Shown here: positions 8,084 through 16,536 of the stretch, piece by piece
Layout: each line of letters begins with the position of its first letter
Numbering within the stretch: the first letter of the stretch is position 1
Assembly (NCBI GenBank): GCA_900757715.1
Contig: CAAEOZ010000040.1
Location: forward strand, 1 to 27,480
Direction: 5' to 3'
Length of the DNA: 27,480 bases
From: an uncultured Veillonella sp.
Lineage (GTDB): Bacteria; Bacillota; Negativicutes; Veillonellales; Veillonellaceae
Notes under the pieces: generated by a model
What the model was told of the DNA's origin: nothing
Database searches by the model: none
Seen by the model: only the letters and a program-made list of their open reading frames with translations
Program-made: the position numbers and the translations under genes

Positions 8084-8340
8084 CGTTTACTATTCCTCCC
8101 TACATCTAAAATTATAAATACAACGGATAATATATTATCATTTATAATATATATTCAACAAAACTCAGCATAAAATATGTCCATTATTAAATAATGTATT
8201 ATCATTATCCTTAACTATTATTGTACTTTAAATATTAAATGAAGTAAACGATTTTTTAACAAAATAGATAAAATTATCAATTTTATCGATAAATAAAAAT
8301 TCTACCAAATTCATCATACTATAAATTAATAGCATAGTAA
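8084..8340. other. AT-rich region upstream of the adhesin gene
   Basis: The longest stretch here without a gene, and very rich in A and T. It must hold the promoter and leader of the adhesin (minus strand). The only clear element is the GGGAGG ribosome binding site at about 8090-8100. I could not pick one promoter with confidence among many TATAAT-like strings. No small ORF with a credible ribosome binding site is seen. Confidence 0.5.
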
Positions 8341-8380
8341 CAATATAAGGAGATAAGATTTATCTTATCTCCTTATATTG
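8341..8380. repeat. 40-bp near-perfect palindrome, possible terminator or RNA hairpin
   Basis: Arms of 19 bp, 8341-8359 and 8362-8380, are exact reverse complements (left arm begins CAATATAAGGAGATAAGA) with only TT between them. On the minus strand it follows the 9-bp array downstream of the MoeA-like gene, so it may end that transcript, though the T-tail is weak. The stem encloses AAGGAG, a Shine-Dalgarno-like string, paired with CTCCTT. Confidence 0.75.
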
Positions 8381-8381
8381 G

Positions 8382-8498
8382 CTATATTAACTATATTCAT
8401 TATATTAGCTATACTAATTATTCTAGTTATATTGTTTGCTTTAGCTATATTACTTAGAATAGCTATATTAGTTATTCTAACTATTCTAGTTATACTAG
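8382..8498. repeat. Degenerate 9-bp tandem array, about 13 units
   Basis: Thirteen consecutive 9-bp units with plus-strand consensus near CTATWYTAR (for example CTATATTAA, CTATATTCA, TTATATTAG, CTATACTAA, TTATTCTAG). The array starts 4 bp beyond the stop codon of the MoeA-like gene and ends next to the palindrome. In that gene's own frame the units have no stop codon and would encode tripeptides with Ile at most second positions. Confidence 0.85.
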
Positions 8499-8502
8499 CC
8501 TA

Positions 8503-9483
8503 TTAGCCCAAGAATCCTCCATGACCCATCGCTATACAATCTTCTTTGGTGATTTCATCATCTGCGATGAGGCGTGGCACAATTTCATCAAAAGCAGTCG
8601 GTTTGCTGAACAATACACCACCTGGTACACCAAGAATTGGTGTGCCATCTGCACAGTAAGCAATGCAAACCATGGAACCCGGTAACACAGGCAAACCATA
8701 CGTCACAACGCGATCCGCATAGCGTTTAATCGCACCTGGTGTTAAATCATCAGGGTCTACGCTCATACCGCCAGTGCAGAAAATGATATCGGCACCCGCC
8801 GCTTTCACCTTGTCGATAGCCGCCACGATATCGTCTGTATTATCCGTTACAATTTCGTGAGCTACCTTTGTAACACCAAATTCAGCACAACGTTCTTCAA
8901 TGATTGGGGTGAAAGCATCTTTAATACGCCCTTCAAATACTTCAGATCCAGTCGTAACGATACCCATAGTTTTGCGTACGAAGGACTTCACATTGAGTAA
9001 AGGCACACCGTTAGCAATCTTCTTGGCATCCTCCACTTGTTGTTCTTCTAACAATAATGGAATACAGCGCATACCTGCTAGTTTATCACCAGCTTTCACA
9101 GGTGTATTATTAAATCTTGTTACAATAGTCAGCTCTCCAATGCTGTTGATAGCGTGCAATCGTTCCACATCGACCTTGAAAAGACCATCTACATCTGCAA
9201 TGGCTTCAATTTTTCCTTGCGCCATAGGGCCAGCGTGCATGTTTTCGCCGCCCACCATATGGTACAAAGCACGAGCTACGTCCTCTTCGTGCAAGAAACC
9301 TTCATCTTCTGGTTCCATCACAAAGATATGCTCCTTACCAAGGTCTAATAATTTTGGAATATCCTCTTCTGTGATAACATGGCCACGGCGGAAGGGCGTA
9401 TCTTTCACCTCACCGATGACGATTCTTACGATATCGTGTAATAATGTGTGCCCTACGGCATCTTGCGTTCTAATAGATTTCAT
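8503..9483 (-). CDS. MoeA-like molybdopterin-binding domain protein
   Basis: 326 aa from the ATG at 9483, chosen because GGGAG lies 5 nt before it; an upstream TTG at 9495 has no such support. The C-terminal half (about 165-320) is a MoCF/MogA-MoeA-type domain: GIVTTGSEVFEGRIKD, then DIIFCTGGMSVDPDDLTP, the glycine- and acid-rich loops that bind molybdopterin, and a PGSM...GVPGG region. The N-terminal half is not a standard full MoeA (usual length about 400 aa). The family is known as MoeA-like molybdopterin-binding proteins and is often found near molybdenum hydroxylases in Firmicutes; its reaction is unsettled. The stop is a TAA directly followed by TAG, then a tandem array in the same frame. 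Confidence 0.85.
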   Translation of the reverse strand: MKSIRTQDAVGHTLLHDIVRIVIGEVKDTPFRRGHVITEEDIPKLLDLGKEHIFVMEPEDEGFLHEEDVARALYHMVGGENMHAGPMAQGKIEAIADVDGLFKVDVERLHAINSIGELTIVTRFNNTPVKAGDKLAGMRCIPLLLEEQQVEDAKKIANGVPLLNVKSFVRKTMGIVTTGSEVFEGRIKDAFTPIIEERCAEFGVTKVAHEIVTDNTDDIVAAIDKVKAAGADIIFCTGGMSVDPDDLTPGAIKRYADRVVTYGLPVLPGSMVCIAYCADGTPILGVPGGVLFSKPTAFDEIVPRLIADDEITKEDCIAMGHGGFLG

Positions 9484-9567
9484 AATATCTCCCAAGTCAT
9501 TAATAATAAAATACGCTATGATATAACATCAAAATGTATTTAATACTATTATTCAATGTTAATATGT

Positions 9568-9948
9568 TTAAATACTACAGAGTAGACGCACTACTAGCAT
9601 ACCAACCCAACAGAGGATTAAGCCCCCCACGACTTGTACTACACCATACCATAATGCTTGTACATAGGATTCAGCCATCATAAGCTGTAGCATTTCAAAG
9701 GCAAAGGTTGAAAAGGTGGTAAATGCACCTAGCCCACCTACAACGAGGAAAAATCTCGCCCACTGAGGTAGATCTGGCTTTTGCATATAAAGGCCTAAGA
9801 CTAAACCGATAATGAGGCAACCAACGAGGTTTACTACTACCGTACCATACGGAAAAGAGCTGACCTTTGTCATAACCCATTCACCGAGAGCCATACGGCA
9901 TAAGGCCCCAGTGGCGCCACCGAGGGCAACGGCTATGTATTTTTCCAT
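9568..9948 (-). CDS. crcB: Fluoride ion channel CrcB/FluC
   Basis: 126 aa, the standard length, with four hydrophobic helices. Signature blocks: GGATGALCR (10-18), PYGTVVVNLVGCLIIG (33-48) with the conserved Asn40 of the pore, and GGLGAFTTFSTF (71-82), whose TTFST break holds the central Na+ and lines the fluoride path. It works as a dual-topology dimer that lets fluoride leave the cytoplasm. AAGGAGG precedes the ATG. I could not find a fluoride riboswitch in the 190 nt upstream. The gene ends 84 nt before the MoeA-like start on the same strand, so joint transcription is possible but there is no functional link. Confidence 0.96.
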   Translation of the reverse strand: MEKYIAVALGGATGALCRMALGEWVMTKVSSFPYGTVVVNLVGCLIIGLVLGLYMQKPDLPQWARFFLVVGGLGAFTTFSTFAFEMLQLMMAESYVQALWYGVVQVVGGLILCWVGMLVVRLLCSI

Positions 9949-10137
9949 AGTGCCTCCTTTACTTACGATAACATACTAGATGTTATGATCACATTACTAT
10001 AGCATACATGTAATACTATTTTCACAATTCGTGTAATTATCTGTAATAGCCGATAATTATCTACTTTTCTATATTAGTCAGACGCTAACAATCTCAGTAT
10101 ACTATATTTAGAGAGTAGGGAAAAGGAAGGAGTCCCT

Positions 10138-10521
10138 ATGAACCCCTCGGCTACACCGCTCACCGAACTGCGGATCAACACGTACGAAGACCCGTTTTTA
10201 CAACATCAATATGTTTGTTTAGGTCATAAAATCGCCATTATTCGTGTGTCCCTAAATATGTCTCAACAAGAGTTAGCTCGTCACATTGGTATCAGTCGTA
10301 GTTATTTAAGTAAATTAGAATGTGGTACAGGCATCTCGGGCATGTCTTTAGAAATTCTTTTTAAAATCGCCCAAGCCTTTCAAATCAACGTAGGTCAGCT
10401 CGTAAGACTGCGTGTTATAGATTATAAAAACTGTAATGCGCACCTAACATCACACTATAAACGGCTAGAGCTTCTGAACCACACCAAGAGAACGTCTCGA
10501 AACCAAACAAAAGCAAACTAA
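10138..10521 (+). CDS. XRE-family helix-turn-helix transcriptional regulator
   Basis: 127 aa. The HTH_3/XRE domain spans about 29-92: LGHKIAIIRVSLNMSQQELARHIGISRSYLSKLECG with the recognition helix near ISRSYLSKLE, then MSLEILFKIAQAFQINVGQLV. The first 28 residues and the basic, Asn/Thr-rich tail (95-127) have no known domain, so there is no visible ligand domain. It likely binds DNA as a dimer. AAGGAAGGAG precedes the ATG. The upstream region has a direct repeat of TAATTATCT (about 10034 and 10055) that could be an operator. Target genes are unknown; it is transcribed away from crcB. Confidence 0.92.
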   Translation: MNPSATPLTELRINTYEDPFLQHQYVCLGHKIAIIRVSLNMSQQELARHIGISRSYLSKLECGTGISGMSLEILFKIAQAFQINVGQLVRLRVIDYKNCNAHLTSHYKRLELLNHTKRTSRNQTKAN

Positions 10522-10632
10522 TCCGATAGTCTAAAACAACGGTTAATTACATACAACAAATGATAACTAATTTATATCAAGATGCTCTAAGTACTCTAAA
10601 TGAAAATTGAATTAAATATTCAAAATAATAAT

Positions 10633-10658
10633 TAAAAAAGCTCCACCATTGGCGGAGC
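10633..10658 (-). terminator. Intrinsic terminator of the GntR/FCD regulator gene
   Basis: On the minus strand the stem GCTCCGCC (10658-10651) pairs with GGTGGAGC (10647-10640) with one mismatch and a 3-nt loop, followed by TTTTTTAATT. It lies beyond the hexanucleotide tract, so the tract is part of the 3' untranslated RNA. Confidence 0.85.
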
Positions 10659-10682
10659 CTCTCATATGTCATTACGCCCATT

Positions 10683-10727
10683 GCATCAGCATCAGCATCA
10701 GCATCAGCATCAGCATCAGCATCAGCA
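10683..10727. repeat. Perfect hexanucleotide tandem repeat (GCATCA)7.5
   Basis: 45 bp of exact GCATCA units, directly after the stop codon of the GntR/FCD gene (minus strand reads TGATGC repeats). A perfect tract of this length is prone to slippage and should vary in copy number among strains. Six-base steps do not shift frame, and the tract is downstream of the stop codon, so simple phase-variable translation is not expected. Confidence 0.97.
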
Positions 10728-10731
10728 GGCA

Positions 10732-11439
10732 TTATACTTCATTAAGTTTTTTATGTTGTACTTCTGCATTTGCTTTTTTGAAGATAAATGCATTGTTGAT
10801 ATGCTGACGCATAGCCGTTTCTGCTGCTACTTCGTCGTGGCGTTCAATAGCGTCTACAATTTGGTCATGTTCATCATCACAGTCATGTGTACGTACAGCA
10901 TTGAAAGAACTGATGTACATGTCACGATTAACGCGTTCACGGAAGCCGGCTAAATAATCTACAATACGTTCATTGCCAGAGTAATGAGCAATCATTGTAT
11001 GGAAGCGGCTATTCACATCAACACGTTCTGTGGCATCTTCAATTTCATGCATCTCTTTACAAAGGGTTCTTAGCTCTTGTACTTGCTCAGGTGTAGCATG
11101 GCGAGCACACAATCTTGCTCCAAGGCCTTCCATTACTTCGCGCACTTGGTAAAGTGCTACGATTTCCTCTGGAGTGTCAGCTTTTACAGTAACACCTTTC
11201 CAAGGAACGATAACTACGAGATTATCTTTAGCCAATTTACGGAATGCTTCACGCACAGGTGTAGCACTCACTTGCAATTGTTCTGCAATTTTTACTTCGT
11301 TAAGCTTCTCTTGAGGCATCAATTTGCCTGTTAAGATAGCTGTTTTTAATGTTAAATATACTTGTTCACTGAGAGGTAATCTTTCGATAGAATCCACTGC
11401 GGACAATTTGTATTTATCTTTTGAACTTTGTCTTCCCAT
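10732..11439 (-). CDS. GntR-family transcriptional regulator, FCD subfamily
   Basis: 235 aa. The N-terminal winged helix (about 21-85) has the GntR pattern: LSEQVYLTLKTAILTGKLMPQEKLNEVKIAEQLQVSATPVREAFRKLAKDNLV written as consecutive blocks. The FCD ligand domain follows (about 92-222), all helical, with His147, His191 and His213 at the places where FCD proteins hold a metal that helps bind an organic acid effector. FCD regulators usually repress genes for carboxylate or sugar-acid use. It is divergent from the lipid kinase gene, and an inverted repeat ACAACATA-N10-TATGTTGT at 11517-11542 in the shared region is a candidate operator. The ligand is not deducible. Confidence 0.94.
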   Translation of the reverse strand: MGRQSSKDKYKLSAVDSIERLPLSEQVYLTLKTAILTGKLMPQEKLNEVKIAEQLQVSATPVREAFRKLAKDNLVVIVPWKGVTVKADTPEEIVALYQVREVMEGLGARLCARHATPEQVQELRTLCKEMHEIEDATERVDVNSRFHTMIAHYSGNERIVDYLAGFRERVNRDMYISSFNAVRTHDCDDEHDQIVDAIERHDEVAAETAMRQHINNAFIFKKANAEVQHKKLNEV

Positions 11440-11516
11440 TACTATCCCCTAAACCTTACTAACCATTCGTGCTTTCACACTTTCAAAGAACGGTTAAAAT
11501 GAGTATAATATAGTAT

Positions 11517-11542
11517 ACAACATATCTTAGAAAGTATGTTGT
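11517..11542. promoter_or_regulatory. Candidate operator (8-10-8 inverted repeat) in a divergent promoter region
   Basis: ACAACATA (11517-11524) and TATGTTGT (11535-11542) are exact reverse complements separated by 10 nt, in the region between the divergent GntR/FCD and lipid kinase genes. A dyad in this position fits autoregulation by the GntR protein. Dyad and location are seen; binding is inferred. Confidence 0.45.
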
Positions 11543-11647
11543 GCGAAATTAAGTGCATACATTACAATTATAGAACTCATCATTAAGACTGTCAATTTAA
11601 CTATAGATAATAGCTATATCTCATTTTTGAAAGTAAGGAAGTATACT

Positions 11648-12589
11648 ATGAGCCGTTGTTTGATTATCATCAACCCTGTCTCAGGAGGAGGTGCAGCGCG
11701 CCGTTATGCCCTCGATTTACAATGGAAATTGAGTACCTTGTTCGAAACGATTGAGGTCAAATTCACCAGAGGCGAAGGCGATGCTACACGTTTTGCTAAG
11801 AACGCTTGTGAACGCGGGTTTGATGCCGTATTCTGCATGGGTGGTGACGGCACTGTTAACGAAACCGTTAATGGTATTGCCCAAGGTGGATTCTCCTGTA
11901 CCTTTGGGTTTATCCCCGTTGGTACAGTAAATGATATGTCTCGTGCGCTCGGCATTCATCAAAATCCAACGCAAGCTATCAGACGTATCGATATCAATGA
12001 AACTCGAACCATTGATATCGGCCGTTGTAATGATCGGTATTTCTGCAATAATATTGCAGCTGGCGTTATTCCTAAGGTTGTAGATGAAGTTACACCAAAG
12101 GAAAAAAGCATACTCGGCCCTCTCGCGTATTTCTTGAGAGCAGGCCAAGCGTTGTTCACTACAAAGGACTACACGTACCGCATTAAAACAGAGGACGATG
12201 ATTTCATTTGCAAATCTCCTCTCGTTTTAGCCCTACTTACCAATGTAGTATCTAGCTTTGAGCGTTTTATGCCAGAAGCCTCTGTAGATGATGGTTATAT
12301 GCGTATCATCATCTTCAAAGAATATTTTATCCTCGATATTCTCAGCGTATTACCACTCATTATCAGTGGTGCCATCTATAACTCTCGTTATACAACGACA
12401 TTAACTGTGAAAAAAGCTCATATCGAACTTCTATCTGACGTCGATGATTTATCGACCAATATGGATGGTGATGCAGGTCCTGCTATGCCAGTAGACATTG
12501 AAGTATTACCGCGCGTACTCAAAGTATTTGCACCTGCAAAGCATAAAAAGAAAAAAGCCTTAAATCTGCCTAAACTACCACATATATAA
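11648..12589 (+). CDS. Diacylglycerol/lipid kinase family protein (YegS/BmrU type)
   Basis: 313 aa from the ATG at 11648, chosen because AAGGAAG lies just upstream; a TTG at 11627 is in frame but unsupported. The DAGK catalytic domain is clear: IIINPVSGGG (6-15), the nucleotide loop GGDGTVNE (65-72) and FIPVGTVNDMSRALGI (88-103). These soluble kinases phosphorylate diacylglycerol or related lipids with ATP. The C-terminal half is the expected beta-sandwich, ending in a basic tail. In Firmicutes such enzymes recycle diacylglycerol from lipoteichoic acid synthesis; in a diderm the source may be different. It is convergent with addA, with a shared terminator at 12603-12642. Confidence 0.92.
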   Translation: MSRCLIIINPVSGGGAARRYALDLQWKLSTLFETIEVKFTRGEGDATRFAKNACERGFDAVFCMGGDGTVNETVNGIAQGGFSCTFGFIPVGTVNDMSRALGIHQNPTQAIRRIDINETRTIDIGRCNDRYFCNNIAAGVIPKVVDEVTPKEKSILGPLAYFLRAGQALFTTKDYTYRIKTEDDDFICKSPLVLALLTNVVSSFERFMPEASVDDGYMRIIIFKEYFILDILSVLPLIISGAIYNSRYTTTLTVKKAHIELLSDVDDLSTNMDGDAGPAMPVDIEVLPRVLKVFAPAKHKKKKALNLPKLPHI

Positions 12590-12602
12590 CAAGTAATTGG
12601 TA

Positions 12603-12642
12603 ACACAAAAGCTCTCTATCAACGAATAGAGAGCTTTTGTGT
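12603..12642. terminator. Bidirectional intrinsic terminator, 17-bp perfect stem
   Basis: The stem 12603-12619 (ACACAAAAGCTCTCTAT) is the exact reverse complement of 12626-12642, with loop CAACGA. The A-rich and T-rich ends of the stem give U-tracts in both directions. It separates the convergent lipid kinase gene and addA. Confidence 0.95.
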
Positions 12643-12669
12643 TTATTAATTTATAAGAATCTATACACT

Positions 12670-15600
12670 TTAGTCCACGATGATTGCATCGTGCAAGCGG
12701 AAGCTATAAATATAGCATGCTTTCAAGGGCATCCCCGTCAATCGCTGCAAGGCCTCTTTATAGAGATCCATTTGGATTTTATAGCGCTTGATGAGGTCTT
12801 CTCCGGATGTAACGCGATCCGTTTTGTAATCTACGAGAACCCATTCACCGTTCTCTTCAAAGGCTGTATCAATAATACCTTGAAGGAAGAGATTTTCCCC
12901 ATCCTCTAAGGTGTCGTATACGCGTTTTCCTTCAAAGAGCATGCTAAACGGCAATTCTCGTTCGATACGTTTTGCCCTAATAAGGCGCTTACCAAGATCA
13001 GAGCTGAAAAATTTATACAAACTTGTATCGCTTAATAAATTTCTTTCTTCCTCTGTGAAAGTCCCTTTCGCCACCAGTGCATCTAGTTCTTTCGTCAAAG
13101 AATCTTGCGTATACTCAACAAGAGGTAACCATTGCATAGCCTCATGCATCAAGGTACCCCATTGAGCACCCGTCAATACATCTTCTTCGGACTGTAGTGC
13201 TTGTGGCTTTCGACCGAATACGGAGTTTGCTAATTCATCCTCCGAAACTGTAACAGGCTGAACGCTAATATTACTATTGTCATCGGCACTAAGATTCGGG
13301 TTCATTGTATCTAACTTGATAGCCTGAACCGCATCCGACACGGCTCGTTTAGCACCCAAATCTACCGTTGCAATCGGTTCATTCAAAGTATCAATAGTTC
13401 CTGCCTCTAGTTCTCGCTCTTGGAATCGTCGTTTCAATTCACTAACGGAGATTTTCGCCGTCCGACGAGTAGCATCACTGTACGGATAGTTATAATTAAA
13501 GCGATTCACGATTTCCTGTGGCAACTCTACAGAATTAACCGCTTTCAACTCCCGAACTTTATTGATTGTAGTCTCATCGACATCTGCTTTATAATCGAGG
13601 TCGCCATAGAGAGAACCATCATGAACTTCAACCTTAATACGGCACTTTTTATCAGACAAATCAAAATAGGTAGGTCCTTCGTATTCAATAGCTACACGCA
13701 ACGGATTGCCACCATCTAAATGACGAGCAAAGCCCATGATTAGCCAGTCTAGATAGCTATTGGCTTGCGTGATAATATCTGTCGGCAACTGTTGACTTTC
13801 TACAGAGGCTGTATTTTTAATGAGTTCACCTAAGGTACTTAAACTGCCTTTAGAATTTTTAAAGCCTTTAATAAAGCCTGTCATAAACAACTTATCTCGT
13901 GCCCGTGTCAAGGCAACATAGAGAATACGCTGTTCCTCCGCCTTGAGGGCCGCCTCTTTTACGTCTTTTACATAGAACCAAGGCATGGTCGGGAAGGACA
14001 CTCGAATATCTGGGAAATACCCTTTCAAACCAAGGCCTGCATTTTTATCGATAAGAAGCTCTGAACGCAAGTCCATCATATTGAATCTTTTTTGTACACC
14101 AGATAAAAATACTACAGGGAATTCAAGGCCCTTACTCTTATGGATGGTCATGAGGCGCACCACATTATCTGCCTCGCTCACCACATTGGCAAGTGGCATA
14201 TCTTGGTTGCTGTCGCGCAAGCTTTCCACAAAGCGCAAGAACCTAAAGAGCCCGCGGAAGCCAGAGGCTTCATAGCCCTTAGCTCTATCATATAAGGCAA
14301 GCACATTGGCACGACGAACGAGACCATTCGGCATAGCACCTACATAGTTTACATAGTCTTGAGATTCGTAAATATCCCACAACAAATCGGTCACGCCGTG
14401 ACGACGCGACAGGGTACGCCACCTTTCCATATGCCCAATAAAGGCTAATAAACGTTCATCTTGAGCCTCTTCTGCATAGGTTGGCATGAGCGACCATAGA
14501 GAACCCTCACCAGACAGTCGCAATGCGCCTAGTTCATTCGCATCAAGGCCTACCAGGCCAGAGTGCAATACGGCAGCCATCGGCAAATCTTGTTCCGGAT
14601 TATCTATGATGGATAACAATGCCAATAAAAGTTGAATCTCTTGTGCTTCAAAGTAACCGTCTCGCTCATTTACAACCGCAGGAATCCCCGCTTGACGCAT
14701 GGCTTCTACGGCACGCGTACCCCAGCCCGCCAAGGATCTGCGCAAAATCGCAAAGTCTCGCCACTCGATTTGACGGAATGTGCCATCTGGATTTTGCACC
14801 TGCTTCTTAGCAGCATGGATTTCCTTGATTTTTTGAATGATGAAATCTAGCTCACGCTCGTTGTTTTCAGGGTCATCCCCTTCATCTTCGTCACTTTCAC
14901 TAGCACCAAGGGTATCCTTACTCACATCTAAGAGCTGTAATTCCACGTCACCTCCAACCCAATCCTCTGGTGCATCCTCTACGATGCGGCCAGGAATGAG
15001 CGATTCAGCCTCTGTATAATTAAGCTCTGCCGCGTCTTCCGTCATGATTTGGTAGAACAAAAAGTTCGTAGCAGCCAAAATATTTGCGTCAGATCGGAAG
15101 TTTTTCGCCAAGTCGATACGTCGTTCTACCGCATCAGTACCACCGTAGGTGTTGTATTTCTCCATAAATAGAGAACTGTCGGCCATACGGAAGCTATAAA
15201 TAGCCTGCTTCACGTCCCCCACGTAGAACCTATTATCGACGCGAGAAATCAAGTTGATAATCGTCTCTTGCACGCCGTTCGTATCTTGGTATTCATCGAC
15301 CATGATTTCTTTGAAAGTATCTTGCAGTTCCTTTGCCACTTCAGATGGCTGAGGGTCATCCTCTGTGCCAGGTTCAACGAGAAGAGCCAAACATAGATGC
15401 TCAAGATCGCTGAAATCCATGATGCCTTGCTCTTGCTTCATGTCTCGATAAGCCTGATGGAATGCAATCGTCAGCTCTACAAGGCCTTCAATGATTGGAT
15501 ATTGAGCCTTAGACTGCTCTTGCAAGGTAGCTTCCGGAACGGTGAATATAGCAGTTTGCATGGCTTTGAGGTCATCTTTATTTTGACCACCTAAAGATTT

Positions 15601-16536
15601 AAACTCTGCTACCAAAATAGGGTCATAAGCTTGTGCCTCTTTTGAACCCATACGGAATTGATCCTTAATAAAAGTATCCATATGCTTACAAGCATCGCCC
15701 ATATCATTCCAAGATTGAGCTACTGAAAGCATACTTAGTGCAGCCAGTTGATTATCGTATATATTTTGCCATTTATGAGGACCTACGGGATCAAGTAAAA
15801 TTTGCTCCATCCGCTCTAAGCGCTCTCGAATACGGTCGATAACCGCTAAATGATTCGACCACATATATTGTCCCCACATCGTATCACTAGGGTTTATGGT
15901 CATCGCCTCTTTATAAGGCTCTAAGGCTTTTCTTAGCCATCCATCGGGATTAGCAAGGGACATGGCGTAGTTATATAGGGACATAATCTTTGCCGTTAAG
16001 CCCGCATCGGATTTATCGTCGCTGAAAAAGTCCGCTAACTCATAGATGTTATAAAGACCCTCTTCATAGGATTTAGTTAATAAATCAGCCAGTACCTCTT
16101 GTTGTAACAACGCCATTTCTGCTTCATTGCCGATGCGAGCCGTTGGATTAATATCGAGCTTGTAGAAATAGGAACGTATTACCCATTGGCAAAAGGAGTG
16201 CAAGGTAGAAATATGAGCAGACGGCAATAGATTGAGCTGTCGTTCAAGGCGTTCTTGCATTGCTGCATCCTCAGTGGATTCCATGGCTTTAGCCAAGGCA
16301 AGGCCAATACGAGCACTCATCTCTTGAGCTGCAGCCTTTGTGAAAGTTACAACCATGAGTTCTTGAACGGATAAGGGATTATCCATATCCTTAAGGCGCG
16401 TAATAATGCGCTCTACGAGAACTGCCGTTTTACCAGATCCGGCCGCAGCCGCAACAAGTAAGGTCTGATTATCTAAGGAGGAGTCCTTAGGCGCTATGAT
16501 GGCAGACTCCTGCTCTGGCGTCCATTTAACACCCAT
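12670..16536 (-). CDS. addA: ATP-dependent helicase/nuclease subunit A (AddA)
   Basis: 1288 aa from the ATG at 16536, chosen because AAGGAGGTG sits 7 nt before it; an in-frame ATG at 16572 lacks such a site. AddA is the UvrD-type helicase and one of two nucleases of AddAB, which resects double-strand breaks and loads RecA. Visible: Walker A AAAAGSGKT (29-37), Walker B with Asp414-Glu415 in MVDEYQDTN, GDVKQAIYSFR, LMTIHKSKGLEFPVVF, RILYVALTRARDKL, then a RecB-type nuclease domain with GTLMHEAMQW and catalytic LVDYKTDR (Asp1236, Lys1238). Length is normal. It overlaps addB by 11 nt, so the two are translationally coupled. The stop lies 27 nt from the shared terminator. Confidence 0.97.
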   Translation of the reverse strand: MGVKWTPEQESAIIAPKDSSLDNQTLLVAAAAGSGKTAVLVERIITRLKDMDNPLSVQELMVVTFTKAAAQEMSARIGLALAKAMESTEDAAMQERLERQLNLLPSAHISTLHSFCQWVIRSYFYKLDINPTARIGNEAEMALLQQEVLADLLTKSYEEGLYNIYELADFFSDDKSDAGLTAKIMSLYNYAMSLANPDGWLRKALEPYKEAMTINPSDTMWGQYMWSNHLAVIDRIRERLERMEQILLDPVGPHKWQNIYDNQLAALSMLSVAQSWNDMGDACKHMDTFIKDQFRMGSKEAQAYDPILVAEFKSLGGQNKDDLKAMQTAIFTVPEATLQEQSKAQYPIIEGLVELTIAFHQAYRDMKQEQGIMDFSDLEHLCLALLVEPGTEDDPQPSEVAKELQDTFKEIMVDEYQDTNGVQETIINLISRVDNRFYVGDVKQAIYSFRMADSSLFMEKYNTYGGTDAVERRIDLAKNFRSDANILAATNFLFYQIMTEDAAELNYTEAESLIPGRIVEDAPEDWVGGDVELQLLDVSKDTLGASESDEDEGDDPENNERELDFIIQKIKEIHAAKKQVQNPDGTFRQIEWRDFAILRRSLAGWGTRAVEAMRQAGIPAVVNERDGYFEAQEIQLLLALLSIIDNPEQDLPMAAVLHSGLVGLDANELGALRLSGEGSLWSLMPTYAEEAQDERLLAFIGHMERWRTLSRRHGVTDLLWDIYESQDYVNYVGAMPNGLVRRANVLALYDRAKGYEASGFRGLFRFLRFVESLRDSNQDMPLANVVSEADNVVRLMTIHKSKGLEFPVVFLSGVQKRFNMMDLRSELLIDKNAGLGLKGYFPDIRVSFPTMPWFYVKDVKEAALKAEEQRILYVALTRARDKLFMTGFIKGFKNSKGSLSTLGELIKNTASVESQQLPTDIITQANSYLDWLIMGFARHLDGGNPLRVAIEYEGPTYFDLSDKKCRIKVEVHDGSLYGDLDYKADVDETTINKVRELKAVNSVELPQEIVNRFNYNYPYSDATRRTAKISVSELKRRFQERELEAGTIDTLNEPIATVDLGAKRAVSDAVQAIKLDTMNPNLSADDNSNISVQPVTVSEDELANSVFGRKPQALQSEEDVLTGAQWGTLMHEAMQWLPLVEYTQDSLTKELDALVAKGTFTEEERNLLSDTSLYKFFSSDLGKRLIRAKRIERELPFSMLFEGKRVYDTLEDGENLFLQGIIDTAFEENGEWVLVDYKTDRVTSGEDLIKRYKIQMDLYKEALQRLTGMPLKACYIYSFRLHDAIIVD

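Noticed and set aside
8382..8498. CRISPR array
   Set aside because: Units are 9 bp, contiguous and degenerate, with no spacers and no cas genes.
9949..10137. Fluoride riboswitch upstream of crcB
   Set aside because: I looked for the conserved GGNGAUGG...CGCC pattern of the crcB motif on the minus strand and did not find it; the region is AT-rich with no matching pseudoknot arms.
10683..10727. Phase-variation switch by translational frameshift
   Set aside because: The unit is 6 bp and lies after the stop codon, so slippage cannot shift the regulator frame.
10666..10953. Plus-strand ORF with a His-Gln repeat
   Set aside because: It arises from reading the GCATCA tract and the antisense of the GntR gene; it has no good ribosome binding site and conflicts with a clear gene.
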